A stretch of 64,000 nucleotides of DNA from an uncultured Acetobacteraceae bacterium (GCA_903918315.1 CAIXEA010000016.1:1-64000), one strand, 5' to 3'. Positions 17,550 to 27,490 are shown, numbered from the stretch's first letter. Notes: a model not told the origin generated them from the letters alone. Numbers and translations are program-made.

Positions 17550-19583
17550 TTGACCGACCCCTCGACCGCCCAGGCGGAACCGACCGAACACGCGCCACTT
17601 GATGAGTTGTCGAGTGGCGTACCGGCCCCCGTGGCCGTCCCCGACCCTGCCCCCGAGGCAGTGTTGGCTGCTGCCGTGCCGGATGACGCCGGCCCCGCCG
17701 CCGAAGAGCCCGCTGCCCAGCCGCTGCCCGTGCAACAGGAACTGGCCTTGATTGGCCTCCCGCTTGCTGATGGTGCGCTCGCGCGGGATGACGCGATCGT
17801 CGCCTCGATGACTGAGGAATCGGGCGAGTACGGGGCTGATTGGGTCGTCGATTATGCCGGCGATCCGGACGATCCCGATGACGCGCCATCCACGGATGAG
17901 GCCTCGGCGGACGCGGTGCCGGTTGAGCCCGTCCGGCCGCTGTTTTCCGATCTTGGTTTATCGGATGAGGTCCTTCGAGCCGTCGCGGATATGGGCTACC
18001 GGCATCCGACCCCGATCCAGGAACAGGCTATTCCTTATGTCCTGATGGGGCGGGACGTGCTGGGTACAGCGCAGACCGGCACCGGTAAGACGGCCGGCTT
18101 CACGCTGCCCATGATCGACATCCTGTCCGGCTCCCGCGCGCGGGCGCGCATGCCACGCAGTCTGATCCTGGAACCGACGCGTGAACTGGCCCTGCAGGTG
18201 GCCGAGAATTTCGTGCAGTACGGCAAATATCTGAAACTCACGCATGCCCTGATCATTGGCGGCGAGAGCATGTCGGATCAAAAGGACGTCCTGAACAAAG
18301 GCGTCGACGTGCTGATCGCCACGCCTGGCCGTCTGATCGACATGTTCGAGCGTGGCACGATCCTGTTGACCGATGCCAAGCTGCTGGTCATCGACGAAGC
18401 GGATCGCATGCTGGATATGGGCTTCATCCCGGATGTGGAGCGGATTGTCTCCATGCTGCCCCCGGGTCGGCAGACCTTGTTCTTCTCCGCGACGATGGGG
18501 CCGGAAATCAAGCGGCTGGCGGATGCGTTCCTGCAGAATCCCAAAGAGATCGCGGTATCGCGGCCGGCATCCGTCGCGACCACGATCACGGCGGGTCTCG
18601 CTCTGGTCGCCGAACACGATAAGCGGGAAGCGCTGCGCCGCCTCATCCGGACAGAGAATGTCCAGAACGCGCTGATCTTCTGCAACCGCAAGGTCGATGT
18701 CGATATCCTCCATAAATCGCTGACCAAGCACCAGTTCAGTGTGGGCGCTCTGCATGGTGATCTGTCGCAGACCGTGCGTTTCGCGACGCTGGAGAAATTC
18801 AAGGCCGGTGATCTGCGTTTGCTCGTATGCTCCGATGTGGCGGCGCGCGGCATCGACATCGGCGGCCTGTCGCATGTGTTCAATTTCGACGTCCCGCATC
18901 ATGCTGAAGACTACGTCCACCGCATTGGACGGACGGGTCGCGCCGGATTGGAAGGCCGTGCCTTCACCATTGCCGCGCCGACCGATCGGTTCGCGGTTGA
19001 AGCGATTGAAAAGCTGACCGGTCACCCCATTCCGCCCGTTCGGGTCGAAGGACTTGATCCCGTCGACTGGGCGGAGGACGACGGGCGCAAGCGCCGCGGC
19101 CGTGGGGGCGCCCGCAAGGCGGAGCCTCGCAAATCCAGCAGCCGCGATAAGGCCCCTCGGGAGGATAAGGCCCCTCGGGAGGATAAAGCCCCTCGGGAGG
19201 ATAAACCAGCCCGCGAAGGCCGCCCGCCGCGCGAACGCAGCCCCCGCGCGCCCAGGGAGGCCGTCGTTCCCGTGGTCGAGGATATCGTGCCCGTGGCCAT
19301 GCCGGTTGCGATCGAACGTCCGCGTGGCGATCGTGACCGTGACCGTGACCGTGACCGTGATCGTGATCGGGGGGGCGAACGCTATCGCGACCAGCCCCGC
19401 CGTGAGCCGGCGCGCATGGAGCAGCCCCGTACGGTTGATTCCCGTTCAGGTGATTACTGGCGCGGCCGCCGCGACGATGATCTCGGGCCGTCGGTTCTCG
19501 GGTTTGGCGATGACGTGCCGGCCTTCATGTTCCTGCGCGCCCGCACCCTCCAACTGAGCCCGGAGACGGAGACCGAAGCATGA
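17550..19583 (+). CDS. DEAD-box ATP-dependent RNA helicase
   Basis: A 677-residue RNA helicase. All core motifs are present: Q-motif '[13 protein letters not shown]', I 'AQTGTGKT', Ia 'PTRELALQ', Ib 'TPGR', II 'DEAD', III 'SAT', V 'RGIDI' and VI '[10 protein letters not shown]'. An acidic, Pro/Ala-rich extension of about 130 residues precedes the core, and a basic tail follows, built from in-frame repeats (DKAPRE units and an RD run), typical of RNA-binding tails in RhlE-type helicases. Start is TTG at 17550; the frame is open somewhat upstream, so the N-terminus is uncertain. The stop overlaps the gcdH start (ATGA). Confidence 0.9.
   Translation: MTDPSTAQAEPTEHAPLDELSSGVPAPVAVPDPAPEAVLAAAVPDDAGPAAEEPAAQPLPVQQELALIGLPLADGALARDDAIVASMTEESGEYGADWVVDYAGDPDDPDDAPSTDEASADAVPVEPVRPLFSDLGLSDEVLRAVADMGYRHPTPIQEQAIPYVLMGRDVLGTAQTGTGKTAGFTLPMIDILSGSRARARMPRSLILEPTRELALQVAENFVQYGKYLKLTHALIIGGESMSDQKDVLNKGVDVLIATPGRLIDMFERGTILLTDAKLLVIDEADRMLDMGFIPDVERIVSMLPPGRQTLFFSATMGPEIKRLADAFLQNPKEIAVSRPASVATTITAGLALVAEHDKREALRRLIRTENVQNALIFCNRKVDVDILHKSLTKHQFSVGALHGDLSQTVRFATLEKFKAGDLRLLVCSDVAARGIDIGGLSHVFNFDVPHHAEDYVHRIGRTGRAGLEGRAFTIAAPTDRFAVEAIEKLTGHPIPPVRVEGLDPVDWAEDDGRKRRGRGGARKAEPRKSSSRDKAPREDKAPREDKAPREDKPAREGRPPRERSPRAPREAVVPVVEDIVPVAMPVAIERPRGDRDRDRDRDRDRDRGGERYRDQPRREPARMEQPRTVDSRSGDYWRGRRDDDLGPSVLGFGDDVPAFMFLRARTLQLSPETETEA
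19146..19208 (+). repeat. 18-bp in-frame tandem repeat in helicase tail
   Basis: Three units of GATAAGGCCCCTCGGGAG (the third with one base change) and a partial fourth encode DKAPRE repeats. Near-identical DNA copies indicate recent expansion by slippage or unequal exchange. Confidence 0.85.
19332..19367 (+). repeat. Hexanucleotide tandem repeat in helicase tail
   Basis: Six consecutive CGTGAC/CGTGAT units encode an alternating Arg-Asp run in the C-terminal tail. Because the unit is 6 bp, length changes stay in frame. Confidence 0.85.
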
Positions 19584-20767
19584 GCGCCAATCCTTTCACG
19601 CCCTTCCAATGGGATGACGCGCTGCGCCTCGACAGCCAGCTGTCCGAGGACGAACGCGCCATTCGCGATGCCGCGAAGGCCTATTGCCAGGACAAGCTGT
19701 TCCCACGCGTACTGATGGCCAACCGCCAGGAAACGTTCGATCGTGAGATCATGAACGAGATGGGCGAGATGGGTTTCCTCGGCGCCACGCTCGACGGCTA
19801 TGGCTGCGCCGGCGTCAACTATGTCAGCTACGGGCTGATCTCACGCGAAGTGGAGCGGGTCGACTCCGGCTATCGCTCGGCATTCTCGGTGCAATCCTCG
19901 CTGGTGATGTTCCCGATCCATGCGTTCGGCTCCGAAGCCCAGCGGGAGAAGTATCTGCCGAAGCTGCGCACCGGCGAATTCGTGGGCTGCTTCGGCCTGA
20001 CCGAGCCCGATGCCGGGTCCGATCCGGCTTCCATGCGCACGCGTGCGAAGAAGGTCGATGGCGGCTTCCTGCTGAACGGCTCCAAGACCTGGATTACCAA
20101 CGCCCCGATCGCGGATGTGCTGGTGGTGTGGGCGAAGGACGATGCCGGGGATATCCGCGGCTATATCCTCGAACGCGGGATGAAGGGGCTGGAGCAGCCG
20201 AAGATCGAGGGCAAATTCTCCCTCCGCTGCTCGATCACCGGCATGATCATGATGCAGGACGTGTTCGTCCCTGAAGAAAACCAGCTCCCGAATGTGAAGG
20301 GGCTGCGTGGCCCGTTCTCCTGCCTCAACAATGCCCGCTATGGCATCGCCTGGGGCGCGCTCGGCGCGGCGGAGTTCTGCTGGCACGCGGCGCGGGAGTA
20401 CACCCTGAATCGCATGATGTTCGGCCGCCCGCTGGCGGCGACGCAGCTGATCCAGAAGAAGCTGGCCGATATGCAGACCGAGATCACGCTGGGCCTGCAA
20501 GCCGTGTTGCAGTTGGGCCGCCTGATCGACGCGGAGAATGCGGCGCCTGAGATGATCAGCCTGATGAAGCGCAATAACTGCGGCAAGTCGCTGGACATCG
20601 CCCGGGTCGCGCGCGACATGCATGGCGGCAACGGCATCGCCGATGAGTATCATGTGATCCGCCACGTGATGAACCTGGAAACGGTGAACACCTATGAGGG
20701 CACGCATGACGTGCATGCGCTGATCCTCGGGCGGGCCCAGACCGGCATCTCGGCTTTCGGCGCCTGA
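19580..20767 (+). CDS. gcdH: Glutaryl-CoA dehydrogenase
   Basis: A 395-residue flavoprotein acyl-CoA dehydrogenase. The N-terminal '[20 protein letters not shown]' and C-terminal '[20 protein letters not shown]' are diagnostic of glutaryl-CoA dehydrogenase; the Glu of YEGTHD is the catalytic base. FAD-binding stretches include '[14 protein letters not shown]' and '[16 protein letters not shown]'. The enzyme oxidises and decarboxylates glutaryl-CoA to crotonyl-CoA in lysine, tryptophan and aromatic breakdown, passing electrons to ETF. Its ATG overlaps the helicase stop by 4 nt, which suggests translational coupling although no functional link is known. Confidence 0.93.
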   Translation: MSANPFTPFQWDDALRLDSQLSEDERAIRDAAKAYCQDKLFPRVLMANRQETFDREIMNEMGEMGFLGATLDGYGCAGVNYVSYGLISREVERVDSGYRSAFSVQSSLVMFPIHAFGSEAQREKYLPKLRTGEFVGCFGLTEPDAGSDPASMRTRAKKVDGGFLLNGSKTWITNAPIADVLVVWAKDDAGDIRGYILERGMKGLEQPKIEGKFSLRCSITGMIMMQDVFVPEENQLPNVKGLRGPFSCLNNARYGIAWGALGAAEFCWHAAREYTLNRMMFGRPLAATQLIQKKLADMQTEITLGLQAVLQLGRLIDAENAAPEMISLMKRNNCGKSLDIARVARDMHGGNGIADEYHVIRHVMNLETVNTYEGTHDVHALILGRAQTGISAFGA

Positions 20768-20777
20768 TCGCTTCGCA

Positions 20778-22115
20778 TTGAAACAGCGTCAACACCGCCA
20801 GCCCAGGCGCGGTTCCGCCAAGTCCCTGCCGCCCGCGCCGCCGCCGGTCGAAACCCGTATCATGCGGGTCGGGGCCGATGGCGACGGGGTTGGCGCGCTC
20901 GCCGACGGCGCGCCGCTCTATATTCCCTTTACCTTGCCTGATGAGTTGATCCTGGCGCGGCCGGTGTCGCGGCATGGGGAGGGCTGGATCTCCGCCGCCG
21001 AGACGGTGCTGGAAACCAGTCCTGAACGCATTGCCCCGGCCTGCCAGCATTTCGGCACCTGCGGCGGGTGCGTCGCACAGCACTGGCGGACGCCTGGCTA
21101 CCAGGCCTGGAAGGTCGCGCTGTTGCAGGCGGGGTTGCGCCGGGCTGGTTACGGCGATGTCGCGATCGCCCCCATCGTCTCCGGCAGGCCAGGGTCTCGG
21201 CGGCGCATCGATCTCGCGGTGCGGCGGTTGCCGGCCGGGGTGCGGCTCGGTCTGCATCGCGGGCGCTCGTCGGAGGTTGTGGATCTAGCCGAATGTCCGA
21301 TCCTGCATCCCGATCTGTTCGCGTTGATCGCGCCGCTCCGGGCGCTGCTGACCCGTTTGCGCACCTTGCGCAAAGAAGCATCGGTCGTGGTGAACCTGCT
21401 GGATGCCGGGCCCGACCTGCTGCTGCGTGGCGATGCCCCGTTGGAGCAGACGGATCGCAATCTGATCATCGACTTCGCCCGTGACCATGGCTTGCCGCGG
21501 GTGTCCTGGGCGCAGGGCATCGACACGCCGGAAACCGTTGTGCTGTTGCGCCCGGCCGTGACCAGCCTGTCCGGCACCAGTGTGGCGCCGCCGCCAGGGG
21601 CCTTCCTGCAGGCGGCGGAGGTGGGCGAGCAGGCGATCATCGAACGCGTGCTGGCGGCGCTGCCGGACAAGCTCCCGGGCCGGGCGCGGGTGGCCGAGCT
21701 GTACGCCGGCTGCGGCACCATCACCTTCGCCCTCGCCCCGCGCGTGCGCGTCGCGGCGTTCGAGGGTGATCGCGATGCTTTCGCGGCGCTCCGCACCGCC
21801 GCCAACAACCCCGCGACCGGCGGGCGGGTGGAAGCGATCCAGCGCGATCTGACGCGTCAGCCCTTGCTGGTCAAAGAGCTGGCATCCTTTGCCGCCGTGA
21901 TCCTCGATCCCCCGCATAACGGGGCGCCCGAGCAAACCGGGCAGATCGCGGCATCGGGCGTGAAAACCGTGATCTATGTGAGCTGCAATCCCGGGGCGCT
22001 GGCCAAGGACGGGCTGTTGTTGAAGCAGGCCGGCTACCGGTTGGAGTCCGTCACACCGATCGATCAGGTCCTCTGGTCTGCCCGTCTTGAAAGCGTTTGC
22101 GTCTTCCGCAAGTGA
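20778..22115 (+). CDS. Class I RNA m5U methyltransferase (RlmD/TrmA-like)
   Basis: A 445-residue SAM-dependent uracil-C5 methyltransferase. An N-terminal TRAM-like domain (about 25-85) is followed by Fe-S cluster cysteines 'CQHFGTCGGC' with a fourth Cys in 'DLAECPILHP'. The Rossmann domain has 'VAELYAGCGTITFALA', the 'LDPPHNGA' motif and the catalytic Cys in 'YVSCNPGALAKD'. The likely target is a 23S rRNA uridine, as in RlmD, but rRNA versus tRNA specificity cannot be fixed from sequence. Start is TTG at 20778, 11 bp after gcdH; the 3' end adjoins a Nudix gene on the same strand. Confidence 0.88.
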   Translation: MKQRQHRQPRRGSAKSLPPAPPPVETRIMRVGADGDGVGALADGAPLYIPFTLPDELILARPVSRHGEGWISAAETVLETSPERIAPACQHFGTCGGCVAQHWRTPGYQAWKVALLQAGLRRAGYGDVAIAPIVSGRPGSRRRIDLAVRRLPAGVRLGLHRGRSSEVVDLAECPILHPDLFALIAPLRALLTRLRTLRKEASVVVNLLDAGPDLLLRGDAPLEQTDRNLIIDFARDHGLPRVSWAQGIDTPETVVLLRPAVTSLSGTSVAPPPGAFLQAAEVGEQAIIERVLAALPDKLPGRARVAELYAGCGTITFALAPRVRVAAFEGDRDAFAALRTAANNPATGGRVEAIQRDLTRQPLLVKELASFAAVILDPPHNGAPEQTGQIAASGVKTVIYVSCNPGALAKDGLLLKQAGYRLESVTPIDQVLWSARLESVCVFRK

Positions 22116-22128
22116 TCGGCTCCAGCCT

Positions 22129-22794
22129 ATGGTTCCCGCCATGCGCCCGCGATCGACCCCGCCGCTTCCGGCCAATCCTGATGTCAGCATCGAGTCGGAG
22201 CAGCGGGTCTGGTCCGGCCGCTTCCTGCTCGATGTCATCCGATTTCGGAACAAGCGCTTCGACGGCGTCCTGTCCGGATTGCGCACCTGGGAGATGTGGC
22301 GCCGAGGCAAGGCCGTTGCCTTGCTGCCCTATGATCCGATCACCGATACCGTCGTGCTGATCGAGCAATTCCGCTTCCCCGCTTTCGCCGCCGGCATCGA
22401 TCCGGTTCTGGTTGAGCTTCCGGCCGGGTTGCTGGAAGACGGGGAAGACCCGGAAGCCGCCTTGCATCGCGAGGTGCAAGAGGAAATGAACATGACCGCC
22501 GACAGGCTGGTTCATATCGGCGGCTACATGCTGAGCGCGGGCGGCGCGGATGAGTTCTGCGACCTGTATGCCGGCCGCGTGCAGGCGCCACCGACGGGCC
22601 CGGACGGCATCGCCTGGCACGCCGGAGAGGCATCGGAGGAGGAGGACATCCGCGTCCGGGTCTGGCCCGCGGATACCGCCATCGAGGCCGCTTTGGACGG
22701 CCGCTTCGCCAATTCCATCACCGCCCTTGGCCTGATGTGGCTCGCCGCACGCCGGACCCGGCTGCGCGACCGCTGGGCCGCGACAAAGGATTGA
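22129..22794 (+). CDS. Nudix hydrolase, ADP-ribose pyrophosphatase-like
   Basis: About 221 residues with a Nudix box 'GLLEDGEDPEAALHREVQEE', in which the Gly expected after EE-x is replaced (EEMNM). The preceding 'VVLIEQFRFPAF' and 'VELPAGLLEDGE' resemble ADP-ribose/nucleoside-diphosphate-sugar pyrophosphatases of the NudF/GDPMK group. It would hydrolyse ADP-ribose or a sugar nucleotide with Mg2+. The track start at TTG 22087 overlaps the methyltransferase; ATG 22129 or 22141 is more likely. It is 4 bp from the AlaX gene, so the three genes probably form one transcript. Confidence 0.85.
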   Translation: MVPAMRPRSTPPLPANPDVSIESEQRVWSGRFLLDVIRFRNKRFDGVLSGLRTWEMWRRGKAVALLPYDPITDTVVLIEQFRFPAFAAGIDPVLVELPAGLLEDGEDPEAALHREVQEEMNMTADRLVHIGGYMLSAGGADEFCDLYAGRVQAPPTGPDGIAWHAGEASEEEDIRVRVWPADTAIEAALDGRFANSITALGLMWLAARRTRLRDRWAATKD

Positions 22795-22798
22795 ACCC

Positions 22799-23512
22799 AT
22801 GACCGAACGCCTGTTTCTCGATGCCCCGGCGCAGCGCACCGCCACGTCCATCGTGCTGGCCAGCGCGGCTGAGGGGATCGTGCTGGATCGTACCATCTTC
22901 TATGCCCGCTCTGGCGGTCAGCCCGGCGACACCGGCGTGCTGCGCTGGGACGGCGGCGAAACCATCATCGCCGATACGATCAAAGGGGAGGGGGAGACGA
23001 TCCTCCACATCCCCGCCGCGGGCGCGGCCTTGCCGCCGGCGGGTTCCACCATTGACGGCGAAATCGACTGGGATCGCCGCCATCGGCTGATGCGTATGCA
23101 CACCGCGATGCATCTGCTGTGCAGCCTGATCAAGGGTGCGGCGGTCACTGGCGGCTCGGTCGGGACGGACAAATCCCGGCTCGATTTCGACCTGCCGAAC
23201 CCGCCGCCAAAGGACGAGATCGAAGCCGGTTTGAACGCCCTGATCGAAGCCGATCTGCCGGTGCGGATTGAATGGGTGGATGAGTCCGTGCTCGATACCG
23301 ATCCGGGTCTGGTGCGCACGATGTCGGTGCAACCCCCGCGCGGCATGGGCCGTTTGCGTCTGATGCGTATTGGGGACGGCGATTTGGTCGATTTGCAGCC
23401 TTGCGGCGGCACGCATGTGTCCCGCACCGGGGAAATCGGGCGGATGCAGATTGTAAAAATTGAGAACAAAGGCAAACAAAATAGACGAATCATTATCGCT
23501 AACGCAATATAA
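22799..23512 (+). CDS. Alanyl-tRNA editing protein AlaX-like
   Basis: A 237-residue free-standing editing domain related to the AlaRS/ThrRS second additional domain. The zinc-site motifs are both present: 'HTAMHLL' (HxxxH) and 'CGGTHVS' (CxxxH), and the N-terminal 'ARSGGQPGDTG' matches AlaX proteins. These enzymes hydrolyse mischarged Ser- or Gly-tRNA-Ala in trans. The last about 60 bp and the following spacer drop sharply in GC, marking a composition boundary. Cotranscribed with the Nudix gene (4-bp gap). Confidence 0.9.
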   Translation: MTERLFLDAPAQRTATSIVLASAAEGIVLDRTIFYARSGGQPGDTGVLRWDGGETIIADTIKGEGETILHIPAAGAALPPAGSTIDGEIDWDRRHRLMRMHTAMHLLCSLIKGAAVTGGSVGTDKSRLDFDLPNPPPKDEIEAGLNALIEADLPVRIEWVDESVLDTDPGLVRTMSVQPPRGMGRLRLMRIGDGDLVDLQPCGGTHVSRTGEIGRMQIVKIENKGKQNRRIIIANAI

Positions 23513-23646
23513 CTGCAGCATACCGTAAGTATTACGTAGTCATATCGTCATACGAAATTCATGTATTTGACATGGTTTGACTCTGGTGACAGGCTCGTTG
23601 TGCCCTCGGGGGAGGGTGAGTCTCATTATGAGTGGAGTCATGCGAA

Positions 23647-24963
23647 ATGGCGGAAATCGTAATAAATAGACTGAACTCAGAAAATGTAACAAAATCCAAC
23701 AAAGCGCCGGAATACGGCGTCGCTCGGAGTGGCGTCCCGCGCCGCTTGTTTCTGCTGGGTGCCGCGGGCGCAGCGACAGGCGGCCTCGGTTCACCCTTCA
23801 TCCAAACGGCCAAAGCCGCGGAATCCGTCAAGATCGGCCTTAGCTTCGCCCATGCCGGCATTCAGGGACCAGGCGGTCCCCATGTCAAAGCCGGCGCGGA
23901 ACTCGCTGTGTCCATCCATGGCGGAATGGTTCTGGGACGGCCGATCGAACTGGTCGTGTCGGATGAAACCGACGTTCCCGGCACCAAAGCCAATATGAAT
24001 AAACTGATCACGGAACAGAAGGTCGTTGCCGTTGTCGGCGGTTCGGAGAGCAGCCGATCGATTGCGTTGCAGGCGATCGCCGGTGAGGCGAAAATCCCGC
24101 TAATCATTCATACATCCTCGCACGATGATCTCTCAGGCAAGCTTTGCAATCCCTGGACGTTCCGGGTTTCGATCCCTTATGGCATTCAGTATCGGGCGAT
24201 CTCTCCCTATCTGGCCGATTATGGGAAGAAGTGGTTCATGCTGGGTGTGACCGGCACGTCCGGACCAGCGATGATGGCCGTCGCGAAACTCGGCATGACC
24301 GAAGAGGGTGCGCAGGAAATCGGCAGTGAGGTCGCGTCGCAGGAACTGACGGATTTCTCGGCGATCATCGACAAGATCAAAACGACCAAGCCCGATGTGG
24401 TGGTTGGCGCGCTGCAGGGGACTGCGTTGACCTACTTCTTCAAGGCCTGGCAGGCCGGCGGGGTCGGTACGCAGATTCCTTATGCTCAGATCGGTTTGAC
24501 GGATGCCGATCTATGGGCCGCCGGGCCCGAAGCAGCGGCGGCCACAGGTGGCGTCTATTCCAAGACCTGGGATTACGCGGCACCTAATCTTCCCGCCGAC
24601 GATAAAGTGTTTGTTGAGCAGTTCCTTAAAAAAATGAATGGCCAGCCGCCGGATACCAGAGCCTGGCAAGCCTATATGGGCATGCGCTCGCTTCTTGGTT
24701 CCATCGAGTTGGTGAAATCGACCGAGGCCGACAAGATCCGCCAGGCGATCCCGCGGTTCCAGGAAGCGTCCGGTGCGGTGACACTGCGCTTCCGCGATCA
24801 CGATCATCAGATGCTGCATCGTGTTCCCGTGTTTGAAACCAAGACGCCGATCAAGGATAAATACCATTGGCTGGATGCGGAAAAGTATCTGCCGGAGAAG
24901 GTCAGCGACCTCGATCAGCTTTATGGTCCGAAGGATAAATCGACCTGCATCATCCCAGCTTGA
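23647..24963 (+). CDS. ABC transporter substrate-binding protein, branched-chain amino-acid type, Tat signal
   Basis: A periplasmic type-I binding protein (Peripla_BP_6 / LivJ-like), about 438 residues. A long N-region leads to a twin-arginine signal 'VPRRLFLLGAAGAATGG', with cleavage after 'QTAKAA'. The mature protein starts 'VKIGLSFAHAGIQGPGG' and has the family's 'VVAVVGGSESS' and 'KIPLIIHTSSHDDLSG' segments. The ATG at 23647 is preferred (GGAG at 23633-23636); the GTG at 23632 is the track's choice. No permease or ATPase gene of this class is nearby, so it is an orphan. The upstream 134 bp is AT-rich with a consensus TTGACA at 23567-23572 but no clear -10. Confidence 0.85.
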   Translation: MAEIVINRLNSENVTKSNKAPEYGVARSGVPRRLFLLGAAGAATGGLGSPFIQTAKAAESVKIGLSFAHAGIQGPGGPHVKAGAELAVSIHGGMVLGRPIELVVSDETDVPGTKANMNKLITEQKVVAVVGGSESSRSIALQAIAGEAKIPLIIHTSSHDDLSGKLCNPWTFRVSIPYGIQYRAISPYLADYGKKWFMLGVTGTSGPAMMAVAKLGMTEEGAQEIGSEVASQELTDFSAIIDKIKTTKPDVVVGALQGTALTYFFKAWQAGGVGTQIPYAQIGLTDADLWAAGPEAAAATGGVYSKTWDYAAPNLPADDKVFVEQFLKKMNGQPPDTRAWQAYMGMRSLLGSIELVKSTEADKIRQAIPRFQEASGAVTLRFRDHDHQMLHRVPVFETKTPIKDKYHWLDAEKYLPEKVSDLDQLYGPKDKSTCIIPA

Positions 24964-25055
24964 TCCTTCGCTCCCCGGTCGATGGCCGCCGTGGGCGCCA
25001 TTGACTTGGGACCGAGGGGCATGACACTGCCCTCACCGGATTGAGGGAGCGTGCA

Positions 25056-25898
25056 ATGGGACCGCTGGTAACGACGGAATGGCTGGCCGGGGAACTGGGC
25101 GCGGCCGATTTGGTGGTGTTCGACGCGACGAAATACCTGCCGAATGAGAACCGGGATGGCAAAGCCGAGTTCCTGACGGCGCATATCCCGGGTGCGCGAT
25201 ATTTCGACATCGACGAAGTCGCTGATACCGACACCGACCTGCCGCATATGGTTCCCACCCCCGGGCGGTTCGCCAAACTGATGGCCGCGATGGGGGTGAG
25301 CAATACCACCCGCGTCGTGTTTTACGATCAGAAGGGCCTGGCATCGGCCGCTCGCGGCTGGTGGCTGATGGGCTTGTTCGGGCATGACAATGCCGCCGTG
25401 CTCGATGGCGGGCTGCCGAAATGGGTGCGCGAAGGGCGGCCGGTGGAAACCGGTGCATCCGCCACCCCGGCGCCGGCCGTTTTCAAACCGGATTACCGCG
25501 CCTCCCGCCTGCGCGGGGTCGGGGACATCATCACCAATGTGACCACCCAGGCGGAACTGGTGGTCGACGCGCGCGCCGCCGGCCGGTTCACCGGCGCGAC
25601 GCCGGAGCCGCGGGCGGGCATGCGCAGCGGCCATATGCCAGGCGCGGCCAATCTGCCGTACACCGATCTGCTGAACGCCGACGGCACCTTCAAACCGATC
25701 GCCGAGGTCAAAGCCCGCTTTGCCGCCGCGGGGGTCGATGGTACCCGCCCGGTGGTGACCAGTTGCGGCTCGGGCGTGACCGCCTGCATCCTGACGATGG
25801 GATTGCGCCTGGCCGGGTTACCGGAGGGCGCTGTTTATGACGGGTCCTGGACTGAATGGGGCGGACGCACCGATACCGCCGTGGAGAGCAACGTATAA
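25056..25898 (+). CDS. Sulfurtransferase, 3-mercaptopyruvate/thiosulfate type
   Basis: A 280-residue protein with two rhodanese domains. The N-terminal inactive domain includes 'AHIPGARYFDIDEVADT'; the C-terminal domain holds the active-site loop 'CGSGVTA', which is typical of mercaptopyruvate sulfurtransferases (thiosulfate enzymes more often have CRKGVTA). The ATG at 25056 follows a strong GAGGGAG; the track's TTG 15 nt earlier is unnecessary. Its stop overlaps the metC start (TAATG), which ties it to cysteine/methionine sulfur metabolism. Confidence 0.88.
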   Translation: MGPLVTTEWLAGELGAADLVVFDATKYLPNENRDGKAEFLTAHIPGARYFDIDEVADTDTDLPHMVPTPGRFAKLMAAMGVSNTTRVVFYDQKGLASAARGWWLMGLFGHDNAAVLDGGLPKWVREGRPVETGASATPAPAVFKPDYRASRLRGVGDIITNVTTQAELVVDARAAGRFTGATPEPRAGMRSGHMPGAANLPYTDLLNADGTFKPIAEVKARFAAAGVDGTRPVVTSCGSGVTACILTMGLRLAGLPEGAVYDGSWTEWGGRTDTAVESNV

Positions 25899-27094
25899 TG
25901 GCCGATCTATCGAAATTGGGTTTCCACACGAAGCTGTCGCATGTCGGTCGGCGCTCCAAGCACGAGCATGGGTTCGTTAACCCGCCGTTGCTGCGCGGCT
26001 CCACGGTGCTGATCCCGACGGTGGCGCAGCGCAAAGCGCTGCAGGCGCAGCGCGGCGCCCAGGTCCTGACCTACGGGACGGGCGGGTCAGAGACGCATTG
26101 GGCGCTGGAAGCCGCGATCGCGGAGATCGAGGGTGGCACCCGCTGCTATATCGTCAGCACCGGTCTGGCCGCGGTGACGACGCCGTTGTTGGTCTTCCTC
26201 AAGGCCGGCGATCACATGCTGATGCCGGATCACGTCTATGGCCCGGCCCGCAACTTCGCCGGCGGAATCCTGAAGCAGTTCGGGGTCGAGACGACGTTCT
26301 ACGACCCGTGCATCACCGGCGAAGGGCTGGCGGCCCTGATGCGCCCCAACACCAAAGTGGTTTACGCCGAAAGCCCGGGGAGCCACACGTTCGAGGTGCA
26401 GGACATCCCCGCCATCGCCGCCGCCGCGCATGCCGGCGGGGCCAAGGTGATCATGGACAACACCTGGGGCATCCACCACTTTCAGCCGTTCCAGCATGGG
26501 GTCGACGTTTCCATCCAGGCCGCCACCAAATACCTGGCCGGCCATTCCGACGTGCTGATTGGCTCCATCACCGTCAATAATGAGGATGACTGGCTGACCT
26601 TGCACGCCGGCGCGCGGCAATTGGGGCAATATGCCAGCCCGGATGATTGCTGGCTGACATTGCGCGGCATCCGCACCATGGGCGTGCGGCTGGCGGCGCA
26701 ACAGGATGCGGCGATGCAGGTGGCACATTGGCTCCGCAAGCGGCCCGAGGTCGCGCAGGTGCTGCACCCCGGCCTGCCGGGCGCGCCGGGGCATGACCTG
26801 TGGCGGCGGGACTTTACCGGGGCGTGCAGCCTGTTCGGGGTGGAGTTCAAACCTGAATTCACAGCCGAGGCCACCTACGCCTTCTGCGAGGCGCTGGAAC
26901 TGTTCGGGATCGGCGCCTCCTGGGGCGGGTATGAGAGCCTGGCCGTGCCGACGACGGGTGGGATCACCCGCACGGCGGGTTCCGGGCAGTTCGCCGGGCC
27001 GCTGGTGCGGATCCATATCGGGTTGGAGGATGTGGACGATCTGCTGGCCGACATCGATCAGGCGCTGGCGAAGATGCGGGCGTTCGCGGGGTAA
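25898..27094 (+). CDS. metC: Cystathionine beta-lyase (MetC-type PLP enzyme)
   Basis: A 398-residue PLP enzyme of the Cys/Met metabolism family. The Schiff-base Lys lies in 'SIQAATKYLAGHSDVLIG', and PLP-binding features include 'YGTGGSETHWALE', 'STGLAAVTTPLL' and 'VIMDNTWG'. The pattern and the 'GASWGGYESLAVP' segment match proteobacterial cystathionine beta-lyases, which form homocysteine from cystathionine; other C-S lyase activity is possible. Start is ATG 25898 overlapping the sulfurtransferase stop. The two genes are translationally coupled and may handle sulfur released from cysteine. Confidence 0.9.
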   Translation: MADLSKLGFHTKLSHVGRRSKHEHGFVNPPLLRGSTVLIPTVAQRKALQAQRGAQVLTYGTGGSETHWALEAAIAEIEGGTRCYIVSTGLAAVTTPLLVFLKAGDHMLMPDHVYGPARNFAGGILKQFGVETTFYDPCITGEGLAALMRPNTKVVYAESPGSHTFEVQDIPAIAAAAHAGGAKVIMDNTWGIHHFQPFQHGVDVSIQAATKYLAGHSDVLIGSITVNNEDDWLTLHAGARQLGQYASPDDCWLTLRGIRTMGVRLAAQQDAAMQVAHWLRKRPEVAQVLHPGLPGAPGHDLWRRDFTGACSLFGVEFKPEFTAEATYAFCEALELFGIGASWGGYESLAVPTTGGITRTAGSGQFAGPLVRIHIGLEDVDDLLADIDQALAKMRAFAG

Positions 27095-27166
27095 GGTGGC
27101 CTGGGTGGCCCTGGGCGTGATATAGTTCCCGTGAAGGCTGGAGCTATTCGCGCCCGGAGTGATGCG

Positions 27167-27490
27167 ATGTCTTTGACCGTACAGGTAGATCCCGTCCTTC
27201 TGCGCTTTCGTGCTGCGTTGGACGCGTTGTATGGGACGCGGTTGGAACGAGTGGTGCTATTCGGCTCGCGTGCTCGCGGAGACGCAGGTCCGGACTCCGA
27301 TTACGATGTGGCGGTCTTTCTCAAGGGATTCCGCGACCGTTGGAGTGAGATGGATCGACTGGTCCCCGTAGTCACGGAGATTCTGTACAACGACGGCGCG
27401 TTTATCCACGCCATGCCCTATCGGGCCGGCGCACTGGCGGAGCGAACGCCGCTGATGCACGAAATCCGTCGCGAGGGCGTTGACCTTTGA
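27167..27490 (+). CDS. Minimal nucleotidyltransferase (MNT) domain protein
   Basis: A 107-residue pol-beta-type nucleotidyltransferase. The signature 'LFGSRARGDAGPDSDYDVAV' supplies GSx10DxD. It is partnered with a HEPN gene whose start overlaps its stop. In MntA/HepT (type VII) modules the MNT protein AMPylates and silences the HEPN RNase; this pair has the same order problem-solving logic only by analogy. ATG 27167 follows GGAG at good spacing; the GTG at 27131 in the track is less likely. Confidence 0.85.
   Translation: MSLTVQVDPVLLRFRAALDALYGTRLERVVLFGSRARGDAGPDSDYDVAVFLKGFRDRWSEMDRLVPVVTEILYNDGAFIHAMPYRAGALAERTPLMHEIRREGVDL

Noticed and set aside
16432-17889. 485-aa minus-strand ORF
   Set aside because: Antisense to the short-chain dehydrogenase and the start of the helicase gene; Arg/Gly-rich shadow translation.
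19146-19367. Possible CRISPR array
   Set aside because: The repeats are contiguous with no spacers and are in frame inside the helicase coding sequence.
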